A stretch of DNA of 64,000 nucleotides, taken from Scatomorpha sp964367935. Its GTDB lineage: Bacteria; Bacillota; Clostridia; Oscillospirales; Oscillospiraceae. Below, in pieces: positions 24,409-33,121 of this stretch. The notes beneath the pieces are model-generated. The model was not told the DNA's origin, did no database searches, and saw only the letters and a program-made list of their open reading frames with translations. The position numbers and the translations under genes were made by a program. The stretch is taken from assembly GCA_964367935.1 (NCBI GenBank), contig CAYIYZ010000001.1:1-64000 (forward strand). The letters run 5' to 3'. Each line of letters starts with the position of its first letter. Positions within the stretch are counted from its first letter, which is position 1.

Positions 24409-26791
24409 TTGCCCTCCTCCTCGCACATTCACAAACTATAATCAGCACTGCCGTGCCTATACTTATACATAGTCCCACTTCAAAACCCAGGGGAACATAG
24501 CTTAATTCTATCACATTCTCACCCGAGTGCAAGTATATAGCTAAAAAAGCATCGCCATAGGCGAAGGTCGAAGCATCCTCCCCATTTATCTGCACTTTCC
24601 ACGCCTTGCTATATGGTATGGAAGTATACAAGAAGTCGCCTTCCTGTGCCTCTTGCACCCTCGCTCTTACATGATTTGTTCCCAACTCCTCTAGCTGCGC
24701 TTCCTGCCCCTTTGCCTTCTCTATAACCTGCGCAAAGAGAGCCTCATCCATGCAATAGAAGTCCACATAGCTTACATAGCCGCTTTCTCTATAAAATCCA
24801 AGCTCCACCGTTACCGTGTCGCCCTGTGCAAAGTCTCCTATATAGTGCGCAAAGTTGCCTGCTTTTTCGATAGACACATCCACGACATCATTACCGTTTA
24901 CACGTATATCAAAGTCATCGCCGCCCAAGGCACGCATATACGCAGGTCCCGTTGCCGTCGCCTCAAACTCATAGCTTAGTGTGAGCTTTTCTCCATCCGT
25001 CGTTGCATGGCTCGCATCACCTTGTACACTTATCACATTTTCCCCAAACTTTTCCACATACGGTGCATACGTCCAAATAGTGCCCTCATAGGGCACTATG
25101 CCCCTTAAGAGCGCTTCTTGATTTTCATAGCCGTAACTGTTAAACATAGGTTCATCATCGCCCTCAGCCACAACTAACAGCCCCAAAGCATAGGGGTTCT
25201 TATATAAACTTGCCTTATCCGTCACCGCTATACGCTCATAACTCTCAGGCTGCTCACCAACAGATATATAGTAATCCATGGCAAACAGAGCGTCCATCAT
25301 AGGCGTATGCCCATAATATCCGTTCCAAAAGTACCTTTGTAACAGACCCAGCTCGCTCATTGCTTCGTTTAAGGCGGCGCTATATGTGGAACTGTAATGC
25401 GTCACGCCATTATAACCCAGTGCCATTGCGTCGTTTTTCGTACGCTCATAGTCTTTTTCAAGTCTGTAAAACTCACCGTCTGCATCCTGCTCCGCCACTT
25501 CAAGCAGTGGCTCAAGCTCTGCCGAAAACTCCTCATACTCGCCCCATGGCACATAGCCGAATTCCGACCCCAGACCCTTTATTATCAGCGCTCCGTTTGC
25601 CGTCATCTCAAACAGGGAAACCACCAAAAACATCGCCGTTAACACTCGTCCACCGTTCAGCTTAACCTCAAAATAGCCCCTACTCGCAAAATAGAGTAAA
25701 AAGAAGCTAAACACAAAGGCGAAGCGGTGCGGAAACCAGTTAGGCGAGGCAAAGCCGTGCCACAGCAAATTCAAAGGCTCTAAGAGAAAACTGAGGACCA
25801 AAAACAGTAAAATTGCTCCACCCACAAGCTTTTCCCTCAGCTTAAAGCGGCGTGAGAAATAAAACGTCACACATAAAAACAAGGTAAGCACACCCACAAA
25901 CACAGAGGGTGCGCCACTCGTCGTTATAGTTGTATAAACGCCCGGCATCAGCCTTGTGATGAGCTCAATGGGCTCAAAAAGGATAAATGGCGAGGCCTGA
26001 TTTGCGACATCCAGCCTCGACTGCATGAGTGACAGTAGTGTCGGCACTATCAAAACCGCAGATAATCCCAAGGAGAATATCGTACCAAGAGCGCAAAGCC
26101 ACAGACGTTTGAATGTCTCGCCCACGCTCAGCCCGCTCTCGCCTATACTGCGTAAAATAAAATACAAAAACGCTCCCAAAAACACCATGAAGCCCGTATA
26201 GTAGTTCGACACAAGCATAAGCGTCATAAATATCGTAAAGAGCGATACACCGCCGCCCTTAATTATCCTATCGACACCCACAAGTATGAGCGGCATGAGT
26301 ATAATCGCATCCAGCCACATGACGCACAAAGAGTACGCCATCACGTAGCCGGATAAGGCCCACGCTGTGGAAAACGCAAGGTACTCCACCCTCATTTTCC
26401 CGTGACGACTTCTCATATACACCGTCATCGCAAGTCCCGAAAGACCCACTTTTAATATAGTCAGCGCATACACCGCTGTGACTATATCCTCCTCCGAGAA
26501 CAAGAACACAAAGTAGGACAGAGGGCTCGATAAATAGTAGGAGTACAGCGCATAAAAGTCCGTACCCATGGATTTTGCCCAAGAGAAAAACAGATTGCCG
26601 CCCTCGCCCATGCGGCGAAGTGCGGCAAAAAAGTTTATATATTGGGTATTCATATCCATAATAAGCGGACTGCTCACGCCACCGGGGTATACTCCGTTAA
26701 GCGCCCAAACCACCGCAAAAATAAACGCAGGCAGTACAAAGGACGCTGTACAAACTACCGTATCTTTTTTTTCGAGCTTAAGGCTTGTCAT
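24188..26791 (-). CDS. YfhO-family multi-spanning membrane protein
   Basis: About 867 residues from the ATG at 26791 (GGGAG 10 nt upstream; a TTG further up is less likely). About a dozen N-terminal TM helices (about 10-405) are followed by a large extracytoplasmic domain and a C-terminal TM near residue 770-790. In Bacillus, YfhO is needed for glycosylation of lipoteichoic acid, using the lipid-linked sugar made by a GT2 enzyme such as the neighbour at 26778. After the last TM, about 70 residues of Asp/Ala/Thr-rich tail (ADAVTDADADAV...) come from reading through the start of the SGNH gene in a different frame. The ancestral stop was probably lost. Confidence 0.9.
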   Translation of the reverse strand: MTSLKLEKKDTVVCTASFVLPAFIFAVVWALNGVYPGGVSSPLIMDMNTQYINFFAALRRMGEGGNLFFSWAKSMGTDFYALYSYYLSSPLSYFVFLFSEEDIVTAVYALTILKVGLSGLAMTVYMRSRHGKMRVEYLAFSTAWALSGYVMAYSLCVMWLDAIILMPLILVGVDRIIKGGGVSLFTIFMTLMLVSNYYTGFMVFLGAFLYFILRSIGESGLSVGETFKRLWLCALGTIFSLGLSAVLIVPTLLSLMQSRLDVANQASPFILFEPIELITRLMPGVYTTITTSGAPSVFVGVLTLFLCVTFYFSRRFKLREKLVGGAILLFLVLSFLLEPLNLLWHGFASPNWFPHRFAFVFSFFLLYFASRGYFEVKLNGGRVLTAMFLVVSLFEMTANGALIIKGLGSEFGYVPWGEYEEFSAELEPLLEVAEQDADGEFYRLEKDYERTKNDAMALGYNGVTHYSSTYSAALNEAMSELGLLQRYFWNGYYGHTPMMDALFAMDYYISVGEQPESYERIAVTDKASLYKNPYALGLLVVAEGDDEPMFNSYGYENQEALLRGIVPYEGTIWTYAPYVEKFGENVISVQGDASHATTDGEKLTLSYEFEATATGPAYMRALGGDDFDIRVNGNDVVDVSIEKAGNFAHYIGDFAQGDTVTVELGFYRESGYVSYVDFYCMDEALFAQVIEKAKGQEAQLEELGTNHVRARVQEAQEGDFLYTSIPYSKAWKVQINGEDASTFAYGDAFLAIYLHSGENVIELSYVPLGFEVGLCISIGTAVLIIVCECARRRANAKKNIDDSGVSDASFIGGMLGGDGRTDGEPKHDSGADAVTDADADAVTDTDTEPDSDSDTGADDPIRERGDG

Positions 26792-27704
26792 GCAAATTAT
26801 GCTCCCGAACAAGATATATGGGGCGACTCTTCGTTTCTAAATATGTGCGTGACATATAAAGCCCCAGTACACCAAGGCAAAGAAACTGTACGCCGCCAAT
26901 AAACAAAAACGCCGCTACCCACAGACCCACACTGCCCCAAGTTAAGGCAAAGCTAAGCACAAACGTCAACACTCCACCGAAAAGCATTATAAGTCCTAGC
27001 AGTATAGAAAATACCAAGGGCGTCGTCGAAAACGCTACAAAACCCTCTACTGAATATAAAAACAGCTTCCAAAATGACCACTTTGTAACGCCGGCCACAC
27101 GCTCTACATTCTCATACTCCAACCACTTAGTCTCGAAACCTATCCACCCAAAAAGCCCTTTCGTAAATCGATTATACTCACGCATCTGCAAGAGCGCATC
27201 CACAACCGGACGTGTCATAAGCCTAAAGTCACGTGTACCGCCCTTTAGGTCAAGCTTCGTGAGCTTATTAAACAGCTTATAGAAAAGACGTGCAAAAAAC
27301 GAACGTACGGGTGGCTCGCCCTTACGTGTCACCCTACGTGTGCCCACTATGTCGCACTCACCGCTCTTTAAGATATCGTACATTTCTTTCAGCAATGACG
27401 GCGGATCTTGTAGATCCGCATCCATGAATGCCACAAAGTTGCCTTTTGCATGTTCCAGTCCTGCAAACATCGCAGATTCCTTCCCAAAATTACGGGACAG
27501 GGATATATAGCGCACACGTGTATCATGCTGAACAAGTCTCTTTGCCACGTCCAAGGTAGTGTCCGTAGACCCATCGTCTACAAACAAAACCTCAAATTCT
27601 GTGCCTTCCATGCTCAGCGCCACGTCCACAAGCTCCCCATAAAAAATCTCCATGGACTCACTTTCATTGTAGCAGGGTACTATTATGCTTATTAAGTCAG
27701 ACAA
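26778..27704 (-). CDS. Family 2 glycosyltransferase (GtrB/DPM1-like)
   Basis: 308 residues. The GT-A domain (1-215) opens with ISIIVPCYNESE-type sequence, has the conserved FVDDGSTD, and carries the metal-binding MDADLQDPP. Two C-terminal TM helices (about 228-255 and 263-290) anchor it to the membrane. Such enzymes transfer a sugar from UDP/GDP-sugar to polyprenyl phosphate. With the YfhO-like protein downstream (14-bp overlap), this forms a likely three-component glycosylation pair for a wall or lipoteichoic acid polymer. The sugar is unknown. Confidence 0.92.
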   Translation of the reverse strand: MSDLISIIVPCYNESESMEIFYGELVDVALSMEGTEFEVLFVDDGSTDTTLDVAKRLVQHDTRVRYISLSRNFGKESAMFAGLEHAKGNFVAFMDADLQDPPSLLKEMYDILKSGECDIVGTRRVTRKGEPPVRSFFARLFYKLFNKLTKLDLKGGTRDFRLMTRPVVDALLQMREYNRFTKGLFGWIGFETKWLEYENVERVAGVTKWSFWKLFLYSVEGFVAFSTTPLVFSILLGLIMLFGGVLTFVLSFALTWGSVGLWVAAFLFIGGVQFLCLGVLGLYMSRTYLETKSRPIYLVREHNLHDKP

Positions 27705-27721
27705 TGCCTGTCCCCTCCGTA

Positions 27722-28333
27722 TTACTTCTTTAGCGCCATTAGGACATAAGGGTTTGTGTTACGCTCACGTGACATGCGTGTCGCATCCATATGACCGGGG
27801 TACACATCATAGTCGCCCGGCAAGTCCGCAAGACGCTTTAGAGACTTTAGCTGTACATTCATGTCACCACCGGGCAAATCCGTGCGTCCGCAAGAACCCA
27901 TAAACAAGGTATCGCCCGTAAACACAGAGTCCTCACACACAAAACTAAGACCACCCAAAGTATGTCCGGGTGTTTCCATTACCCTCAGCTTCAAAGCGCC
28001 GACAGCTATCTCATCACCCTCTTTTAAAAACACCGTGCCCACAGGTGCTTTCAGTCCCGGCATGCCCATTCCGCCGGGCATATTGTCGTCCTTGCTCGAC
28101 ATGTGCAGTCTCGCACCCGTCTCAGCAAGCACTTCATTAAGTGCCAGAAAATGATCTGCATGACCGTGAGTCAAAAGCACCGCCTCACACTTTAACTTAT
28201 TGCTCTCAATATAGTCCAAAATCAAATTAGAGTCGCCGCCCGGATCAACCACCGCACAGCTCAGACTGCCCTCGTCTGTTATCACATAACAATTTGTACC
28301 AAAAGGCCCTACCACTAAGGTTTTTACTAACAT
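27722..28333 (-). CDS. MBL-fold metallo-hydrolase (glyoxalase II-like)
   Basis: 203-residue cytoplasmic protein with zinc motif LTHGHADHF (about 54-62), ETPGHTLGG, FTGDTLF and a C-terminal YPGHMDAT. Length and gene position (after dtd in recJ-relA-dtd-MBL order) match the Firmicutes YqgX/GloB-like enzyme. Substrates may be S-D-lactoyl-thiols, but the family is broad. Spacing to dtd is 12 bp and to the glycosyltransferase 17 bp, so it is co-transcribed. Confidence 0.92.
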   Translation of the reverse strand: MLVKTLVVGPFGTNCYVITDEGSLSCAVVDPGGDSNLILDYIESNKLKCEAVLLTHGHADHFLALNEVLAETGARLHMSSKDDNMPGGMGMPGLKAPVGTVFLKEGDEIAVGALKLRVMETPGHTLGGLSFVCEDSVFTGDTLFMGSCGRTDLPGGDMNVQLKSLKRLADLPGDYDVYPGHMDATRMSRERNTNPYVLMALKK

Positions 28334-28345
28334 TTTATTGTCCTC

Positions 28346-28789
28346 CTATAATTCTACTGTATCTAATATAATCGTAACCGGTCCGTCATTTACAGACTCT
28401 ACAAGCATCTCAGCGCCAAACTTGCCCGTCTGCACCTCAAAACCTCGTGCCCTGCACAGCTCTATCACTTTCTCACACAGAGGCTCAGCCGTCTCCGGTC
28501 TCGCCGAGCGTGTGAATCCCGGCCTGCGTTGCTTAGCATCCGCATACAGTGTAAACTGACTCACTATCGTCATTTTTGCGCCCACCTTATCCGGCGCTAA
28601 ATTCATCTTGCCGTTTTCATCTTCAAAGATTCTTATGCCACAGAGCTTATCCGCTATCTTCTCTGCCTCTTTCTCCGTGTCTGTCGTTTCCACTCCCAAC
28701 AAGACAAGTAAGCCCATACCCATGTCCGCTATCTTCGTGCCGTCAACACTGACACTCGCACTCTTTACACGAGTCAACACCGCTCTCAT
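28346..28789 (-). CDS. dtd: D-aminoacyl-tRNA deacylase
   Basis: 147 residues. Hydrolyses D-amino acids (and Gly-tRNA-Ala) from tRNA as proofreading. The two signature motifs are present: SQFTLYAD (about 77-84) and the Gly-cisPro segment NDGPVTIILDT (about 134-144). The start codon overlaps the relA stop as TGATG, so translation is coupled. Placement after relA is typical for Firmicutes. Confidence 0.97.
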   Translation of the reverse strand: MRAVLTRVKSASVSVDGTKIADMGMGLLVLLGVETTDTEKEAEKIADKLCGIRIFEDENGKMNLAPDKVGAKMTIVSQFTLYADAKQRRPGFTRSARPETAEPLCEKVIELCRARGFEVQTGKFGAEMLVESVNDGPVTIILDTVEL

Positions 28790-31008
28790 CAGTCTGCCCC
28801 CTTCTCGCCCGCACGACGCATCTCCAGCACTCCGCTTATGCCGCCCAAGCGATTCATCATGTTGCGTAGCTCAGACAATTCCTTTACCTCAATGCCCACC
28901 ACACAAGTCGTATAACCGTCCTCCGTGTCCCTTGCACTTAAGGTGCGTACTTTCGCATTCATTGCGTTTAACACCGTTGCCACATCCATTACCAAGCCAC
29001 TGCGCTCCTTCGCCTGTATGAACAAGGTCGCATTATAAGAATCTGTAATATTCTCCGCCCACTCTACCTTTATCCAGCGGTCTTTCTCCTCCGCCACGCT
29101 CTTTTTATAGTTCGTGCAGTCCGTACGATGTATGGACACACCCGCCCCCCTCGTCACAAAGCCAGAAATCCCGTCACCCGGCACGGGCGTACAGCATTTC
29201 GAGAACTTTATAAGACAGTTGTCAAGCCCCTCGACCAATATGCCGTGTACCGCCTTCTGAGGCTTAGCTGAACGACGCTCCGCCGCCGACTCTATGCGCT
29301 CCAGCACCGTCTTCTTCTCCGGCTTCTTCAAACGTGCAACCTCGTCTCGCACCCTGTTTGCCGCCCGCGTCGCCGTCTGTCCACCATAACCTATAGCCGC
29401 ATAAAGCTCATCCATAGTGACAACGGAAAATTTCTTTAAGAGCACAGGTAAAACCTCGGGGTCATTGACCTCCACTAAGCTTATGCCATGACGGCGTATC
29501 TCCGCCTCAAACATTTCCTTGCCCCTGTGTATGTTCTCCTCACGCTTTTCTTTCTTGAACCACTGCTTTATCTTCGTGCGTGCACTGCCACTCTTCGCTA
29601 TATTCAGCCAGTCCCTGCTCGGGCCTGCTGCCGACTTCGACGTGCGCACCTCCACCAAGTCACCGTTTTGCAGCTCATGGTCATAGGTCACTATGCGCCC
29701 GTTTACTGACACGCCCACCATGCGATTACCTACACCCGAGTGTATGGCATACGCAAAGTCTATGGGTGTTGCCTTAGCAGGCAGATTTATAACGTCGCCA
29801 CCCGGCGTGAACACAAACACCTCGTCTGCGAACATATCTATGCGCAAATCATGCACAAACTCGTGTGCATCCGACTCCTGATGCGACTCCAGCAGACGCC
29901 GTACCCACGCAAACTTCTCCTCGTCTCCATCTCGTACGCCGCGTTCACCCGACTTATATTTCCAATGCGCCGCTACGCCGTACTCGGAGGTGCGATGCAT
30001 ATCCCAAGTCCTTATCTGTACCTCGAACGGTACACCGGCACTGCCAATTACCGTCGTGTGGATACTCTGATACCCATTCGGCTTAGGCGTAGATATATAG
30101 TCCTTGAACCTGCCCTGCATCGGCTTATACATATCATGCACCATGCCGAGTATATTGTAGCAGTCGGGGATATTATCCACTATTATCCTAAACGCACAGA
30201 GATCGTATATGCCACTCAGGTCTAAATTCTGGGCATACATTTTTCTATATATACTGTAAATGTGCTTAACCCTGCTAAACACCTTGCCATCTATGCTCTC
30301 CTCGCCCAAGCGAGTCGATATCTGGCCGGTTATACCCTCCATAAAGTCCGTCATCATATCCATCTTACTGCTCAATGACTCCGTTATCTCACGGTAGGCT
30401 TCCCTATCCAAATACAATAGCGATAGATCCTCAAGTTCCCACTTAATACGCTGCATACCCAAACGGTGCGCTATGGGTGCATATATCTGCATCGTCTCCG
30501 TCGATTTCAGTACCTGCTTCGGCGCAGACTGATACTCCATGGTACGCATATTGTGTAGCCTGTCAGCTATCTTTATTAAAATTACACGTATATCGCTCGC
30601 CATAGCTATGAGCATCTTACGCAGATTTTCCGCCTGCTCCTCCTCATGGCTCGTATACTGTACCCTCGTCAGCTTTGTTACGCCCTCGACTATATCAGCA
30701 ACCACTGTCCCGAAATGCTTCTTTACGTCCTCATAGTCACGCTCTGTGTCCTCTATAACGTCATGCAAAAGTGCAGACACCACGCAATCCTCGTCCAAAC
30801 CCTGCTCTGCTATTATTTCAGCCGTCGATATGCAATGCGTCACATATGGACTTCCGTCACGCCGACGTTGAGGTAAATGCGCCTCTATCGCAAATTCACC
30901 CGCCACACGTACTCGTTCTATGTCCATCTGCATATTGCCCGCCGCTATTTTCTCCAACAAGCACCGAAGCATATCCTCCGGAGCACCTAATGCTATTCTA
31001 TCTGTCAT
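28789..31008 (-). CDS. relA: Bifunctional (p)ppGpp synthetase/hydrolase, Rel family
   Basis: Makes and degrades (p)ppGpp in the stringent response. About 739 residues from the ATG at 31008 (AAGG upstream; a GTG at 31023 is possible). HD hydrolase domain (about 35-200) with HDVIEDT. Synthetase domain (about 240-350) with KHIYSIYRKM and KDYISTPKPNGYQSIHTTVIG. TGS domain (about 390-455), then the Cys/His ZFD region SKCCTPVPGDGISGFVTRG, and the C-terminal ACT domain (about 660-735). All key regions look intact. It starts 13 bp or more after recJ; no apt gene lies between, unlike in many relatives. Confidence 0.97.
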   Translation of the reverse strand: MTDRIALGAPEDMLRCLLEKIAAGNMQMDIERVRVAGEFAIEAHLPQRRRDGSPYVTHCISTAEIIAEQGLDEDCVVSALLHDVIEDTERDYEDVKKHFGTVVADIVEGVTKLTRVQYTSHEEEQAENLRKMLIAMASDIRVILIKIADRLHNMRTMEYQSAPKQVLKSTETMQIYAPIAHRLGMQRIKWELEDLSLLYLDREAYREITESLSSKMDMMTDFMEGITGQISTRLGEESIDGKVFSRVKHIYSIYRKMYAQNLDLSGIYDLCAFRIIVDNIPDCYNILGMVHDMYKPMQGRFKDYISTPKPNGYQSIHTTVIGSAGVPFEVQIRTWDMHRTSEYGVAAHWKYKSGERGVRDGDEEKFAWVRRLLESHQESDAHEFVHDLRIDMFADEVFVFTPGGDVINLPAKATPIDFAYAIHSGVGNRMVGVSVNGRIVTYDHELQNGDLVEVRTSKSAAGPSRDWLNIAKSGSARTKIKQWFKKEKREENIHRGKEMFEAEIRRHGISLVEVNDPEVLPVLLKKFSVVTMDELYAAIGYGGQTATRAANRVRDEVARLKKPEKKTVLERIESAAERRSAKPQKAVHGILVEGLDNCLIKFSKCCTPVPGDGISGFVTRGAGVSIHRTDCTNYKKSVAEEKDRWIKVEWAENITDSYNATLFIQAKERSGLVMDVATVLNAMNAKVRTLSARDTEDGYTTCVVGIEVKELSELRNMMNRLGGISGVLEMRRAGEKGAD

Positions 31009-31036
31009 TTGCATCCTTACCACACACCAAACTCAC

Positions 31037-33052
31037 TTATTTGCCTCTGCGAGCCCTTAGACTGCGCATAAACTCATTATTTTCCAAATCCGCCTTATCC
31101 TCTCGCACCTTCGTGCGCACTGTATATCTTTCCCCTTTTTGCTCCAAGGCAATCAGCCCCTCCGCCTCGAACACTCGTATACATATGGCGTGAGTGACCG
31201 GAGACATATCCGCACACAGATGAAAAAGTTCTTTTGCCGTCAGCTTCTGCTCCGCACTCTGCGTGACCTGTCGCCACAACTTTACAAAGTCCGCGCGCTG
31301 CGGACAATACACCGAGGTCTCCTCCATGTCTACATTATTACCGTTTAGTATATGCCGACACAGCTCGCCCCTGTCAGTATACCGTATATCCGTCAGGTTT
31401 AACTGCACATTGCGTCTGCCCCTAAACTCATTTATGAGCGCCGTGAACGCTAAATCTACGATATTTCCGGCCCTATGCTCGAACTCCTCGGCACTCGCAC
31501 CGAAAAACACACAGCTCATCTGTGCTCCGCCACCCTTACTTACCTCTAGCTTCACATGCTTTCCGCCGCCTATGGGTATAACCTGCTCCACACGTACACC
31601 GCTCATATAAAACGTAGGACGCACATTCCCTGACCCGAAAGGCTCAAGCTTTGACAAGGCCTCTACATTTTCACAACTCAGCTCCCGTGCCGTCTCTATC
31701 TCTATCTCACATTCCAGTACCGCCTCGTGTACACTCGGCAAGCCCGAATAATACGACATCAAGCTCGTTCTAAACTTCTCCAAAGACTTTCTGTCTATAG
31801 TCAAACCTGCCGCCGAAGCATGTCCACCGTAGCCTAGTAAATGTTCCGAGCACTCTGTCAGAGCCTCATATAAGTTGAAGTCTCCCACCGTGCGACACGA
31901 ACCCTTGCCCATGTCACCATCTAAGCATATCATGACCGTCGGCACTCCATAACTGTCCGCTAAACGTGATGCCACTATGCCTATCACGCCCTGATGCCAA
32001 CCGTCGTCCGCTAACACTATAGGTGCTGTTACCGGCTCATCGCCTATCATGTCTATCGCCTCTGTCCAAATGTTCTGTTCCATCTGCTTGCGGCGTGCAT
32101 TCAAGTCCTCAAGCTCATCTGCCAAGCGTTTTGCCGTCTGGGCACTCTGCGTCATAAGCAGCTCCACAGCAAGTTCAGCCTTACCCAAGCGCCCTGCCGC
32201 ATTTATGCGAGGTGACAGGGAAAAACTCAAGGTCGTTGACGTTATCTCCCTACCCTCACCATTCATCCTCGATATAAGCGCTTCCACACCCAAACGCGGC
32301 TCGGAATTTAACTTTTCAAGGCCCCTTTGTACTATGTAACGATTCTCTCCGCTCAGCTCCATAACATCCGCCACCGTGCCCATGGCGACTAAGTCGCAAT
32401 ACCGCTCCGTAATCTTTGTCGCATCTCCGTCCACCGCACAAATAAGCTTGTACGCCACACCAACGCCTGCCAAATTCTTATTCGGATATGCACAGTCGGC
32501 TCGCATTTGATCGACTACCGCCACCGCATCCGGTATCTCACTTGCGCAACGGTGATGGTCAGTAACTATAACTTCTATGCCACATTCCTTAGCAAACTGC
32601 ACCTCATCCAAAGCCGTTATACCGCAGTCGACAGTCACCATAAGGCTTACACCCTCTGCACGCATCTTGCATATAGCAAGATTGTTGAGGCCATATCCCT
32701 CATCTATCCTATCCGGTATATAAGTCAAACACTCAAGCCCACGACTGCGTAAATAGTCAGCTACCACACACACCGAACTTATTCCATCGACGTCATAGTC
32801 GCCGTACACCGCCACTCGCTCGCCTCTGTCTATGGCAAGTCGTAGCCTATCTCGTGCCTTTTCCATATCTTTCATCAAAAGAGGCTCGTGCAAACTTGCG
32901 GCGTCTGTGTTTATATATTTATCTATATCTCTATCTGTTACAAGCCCACGTGAAGCTAAGACCCGTGTCAAAAGACTCGGGTACCCCCGTGCCCACAGTG
33001 CGTCGGATATATCCGACGCTTGCGCTCGTATCCGCCACCGCTCATATTTCAT
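31037..33052 (-). CDS. recJ: Single-stranded-DNA-specific exonuclease RecJ
   Basis: 5'-3' ssDNA exonuclease of recombination and repair. 671 residues. DHH-domain motifs: VAVYGDYDVDGISS (about 78-91), VDCGIT and VTDHHRC. The DHHA1 domain carries GYGGHASAAGL, and an OB domain and an extra C-terminal helical region (about 560-671) follow. The length is typical for Gram-positive RecJ. First gene of the long minus-strand run; the RBS GAGGAT lies just before the ATG. Confidence 0.97.
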   Translation of the reverse strand: MKYERWRIRAQASDISDALWARGYPSLLTRVLASRGLVTDRDIDKYINTDAASLHEPLLMKDMEKARDRLRLAIDRGERVAVYGDYDVDGISSVCVVADYLRSRGLECLTYIPDRIDEGYGLNNLAICKMRAEGVSLMVTVDCGITALDEVQFAKECGIEVIVTDHHRCASEIPDAVAVVDQMRADCAYPNKNLAGVGVAYKLICAVDGDATKITERYCDLVAMGTVADVMELSGENRYIVQRGLEKLNSEPRLGVEALISRMNGEGREITSTTLSFSLSPRINAAGRLGKAELAVELLMTQSAQTAKRLADELEDLNARRKQMEQNIWTEAIDMIGDEPVTAPIVLADDGWHQGVIGIVASRLADSYGVPTVMICLDGDMGKGSCRTVGDFNLYEALTECSEHLLGYGGHASAAGLTIDRKSLEKFRTSLMSYYSGLPSVHEAVLECEIEIETARELSCENVEALSKLEPFGSGNVRPTFYMSGVRVEQVIPIGGGKHVKLEVSKGGGAQMSCVFFGASAEEFEHRAGNIVDLAFTALINEFRGRRNVQLNLTDIRYTDRGELCRHILNGNNVDMEETSVYCPQRADFVKLWRQVTQSAEQKLTAKELFHLCADMSPVTHAICIRVFEAEGLIALEQKGERYTVRTKVREDKADLENNEFMRSLRARRGK

Positions 33053-33091
33053 ATCTTATCCTCGCCCAATTCTACATCAATACATTATATC

Positions 33092-33121
33092 AGTATATCA
33101 CATTCTACCTGCCTTTAGCAA
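33092..33121 (-). promoter_or_regulatory. Possible promoter upstream of recJ
   Basis: On the minus strand, TTGCTA (33121-33116), an 18-bp spacer and TATACT (33097-33092), about 40 bp before the recJ ATG and partly within the end of the serine hydrolase gene. A TATAAT a few bases on is an alternative -10. It would drive the twelve-gene run. Confidence 0.4.
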
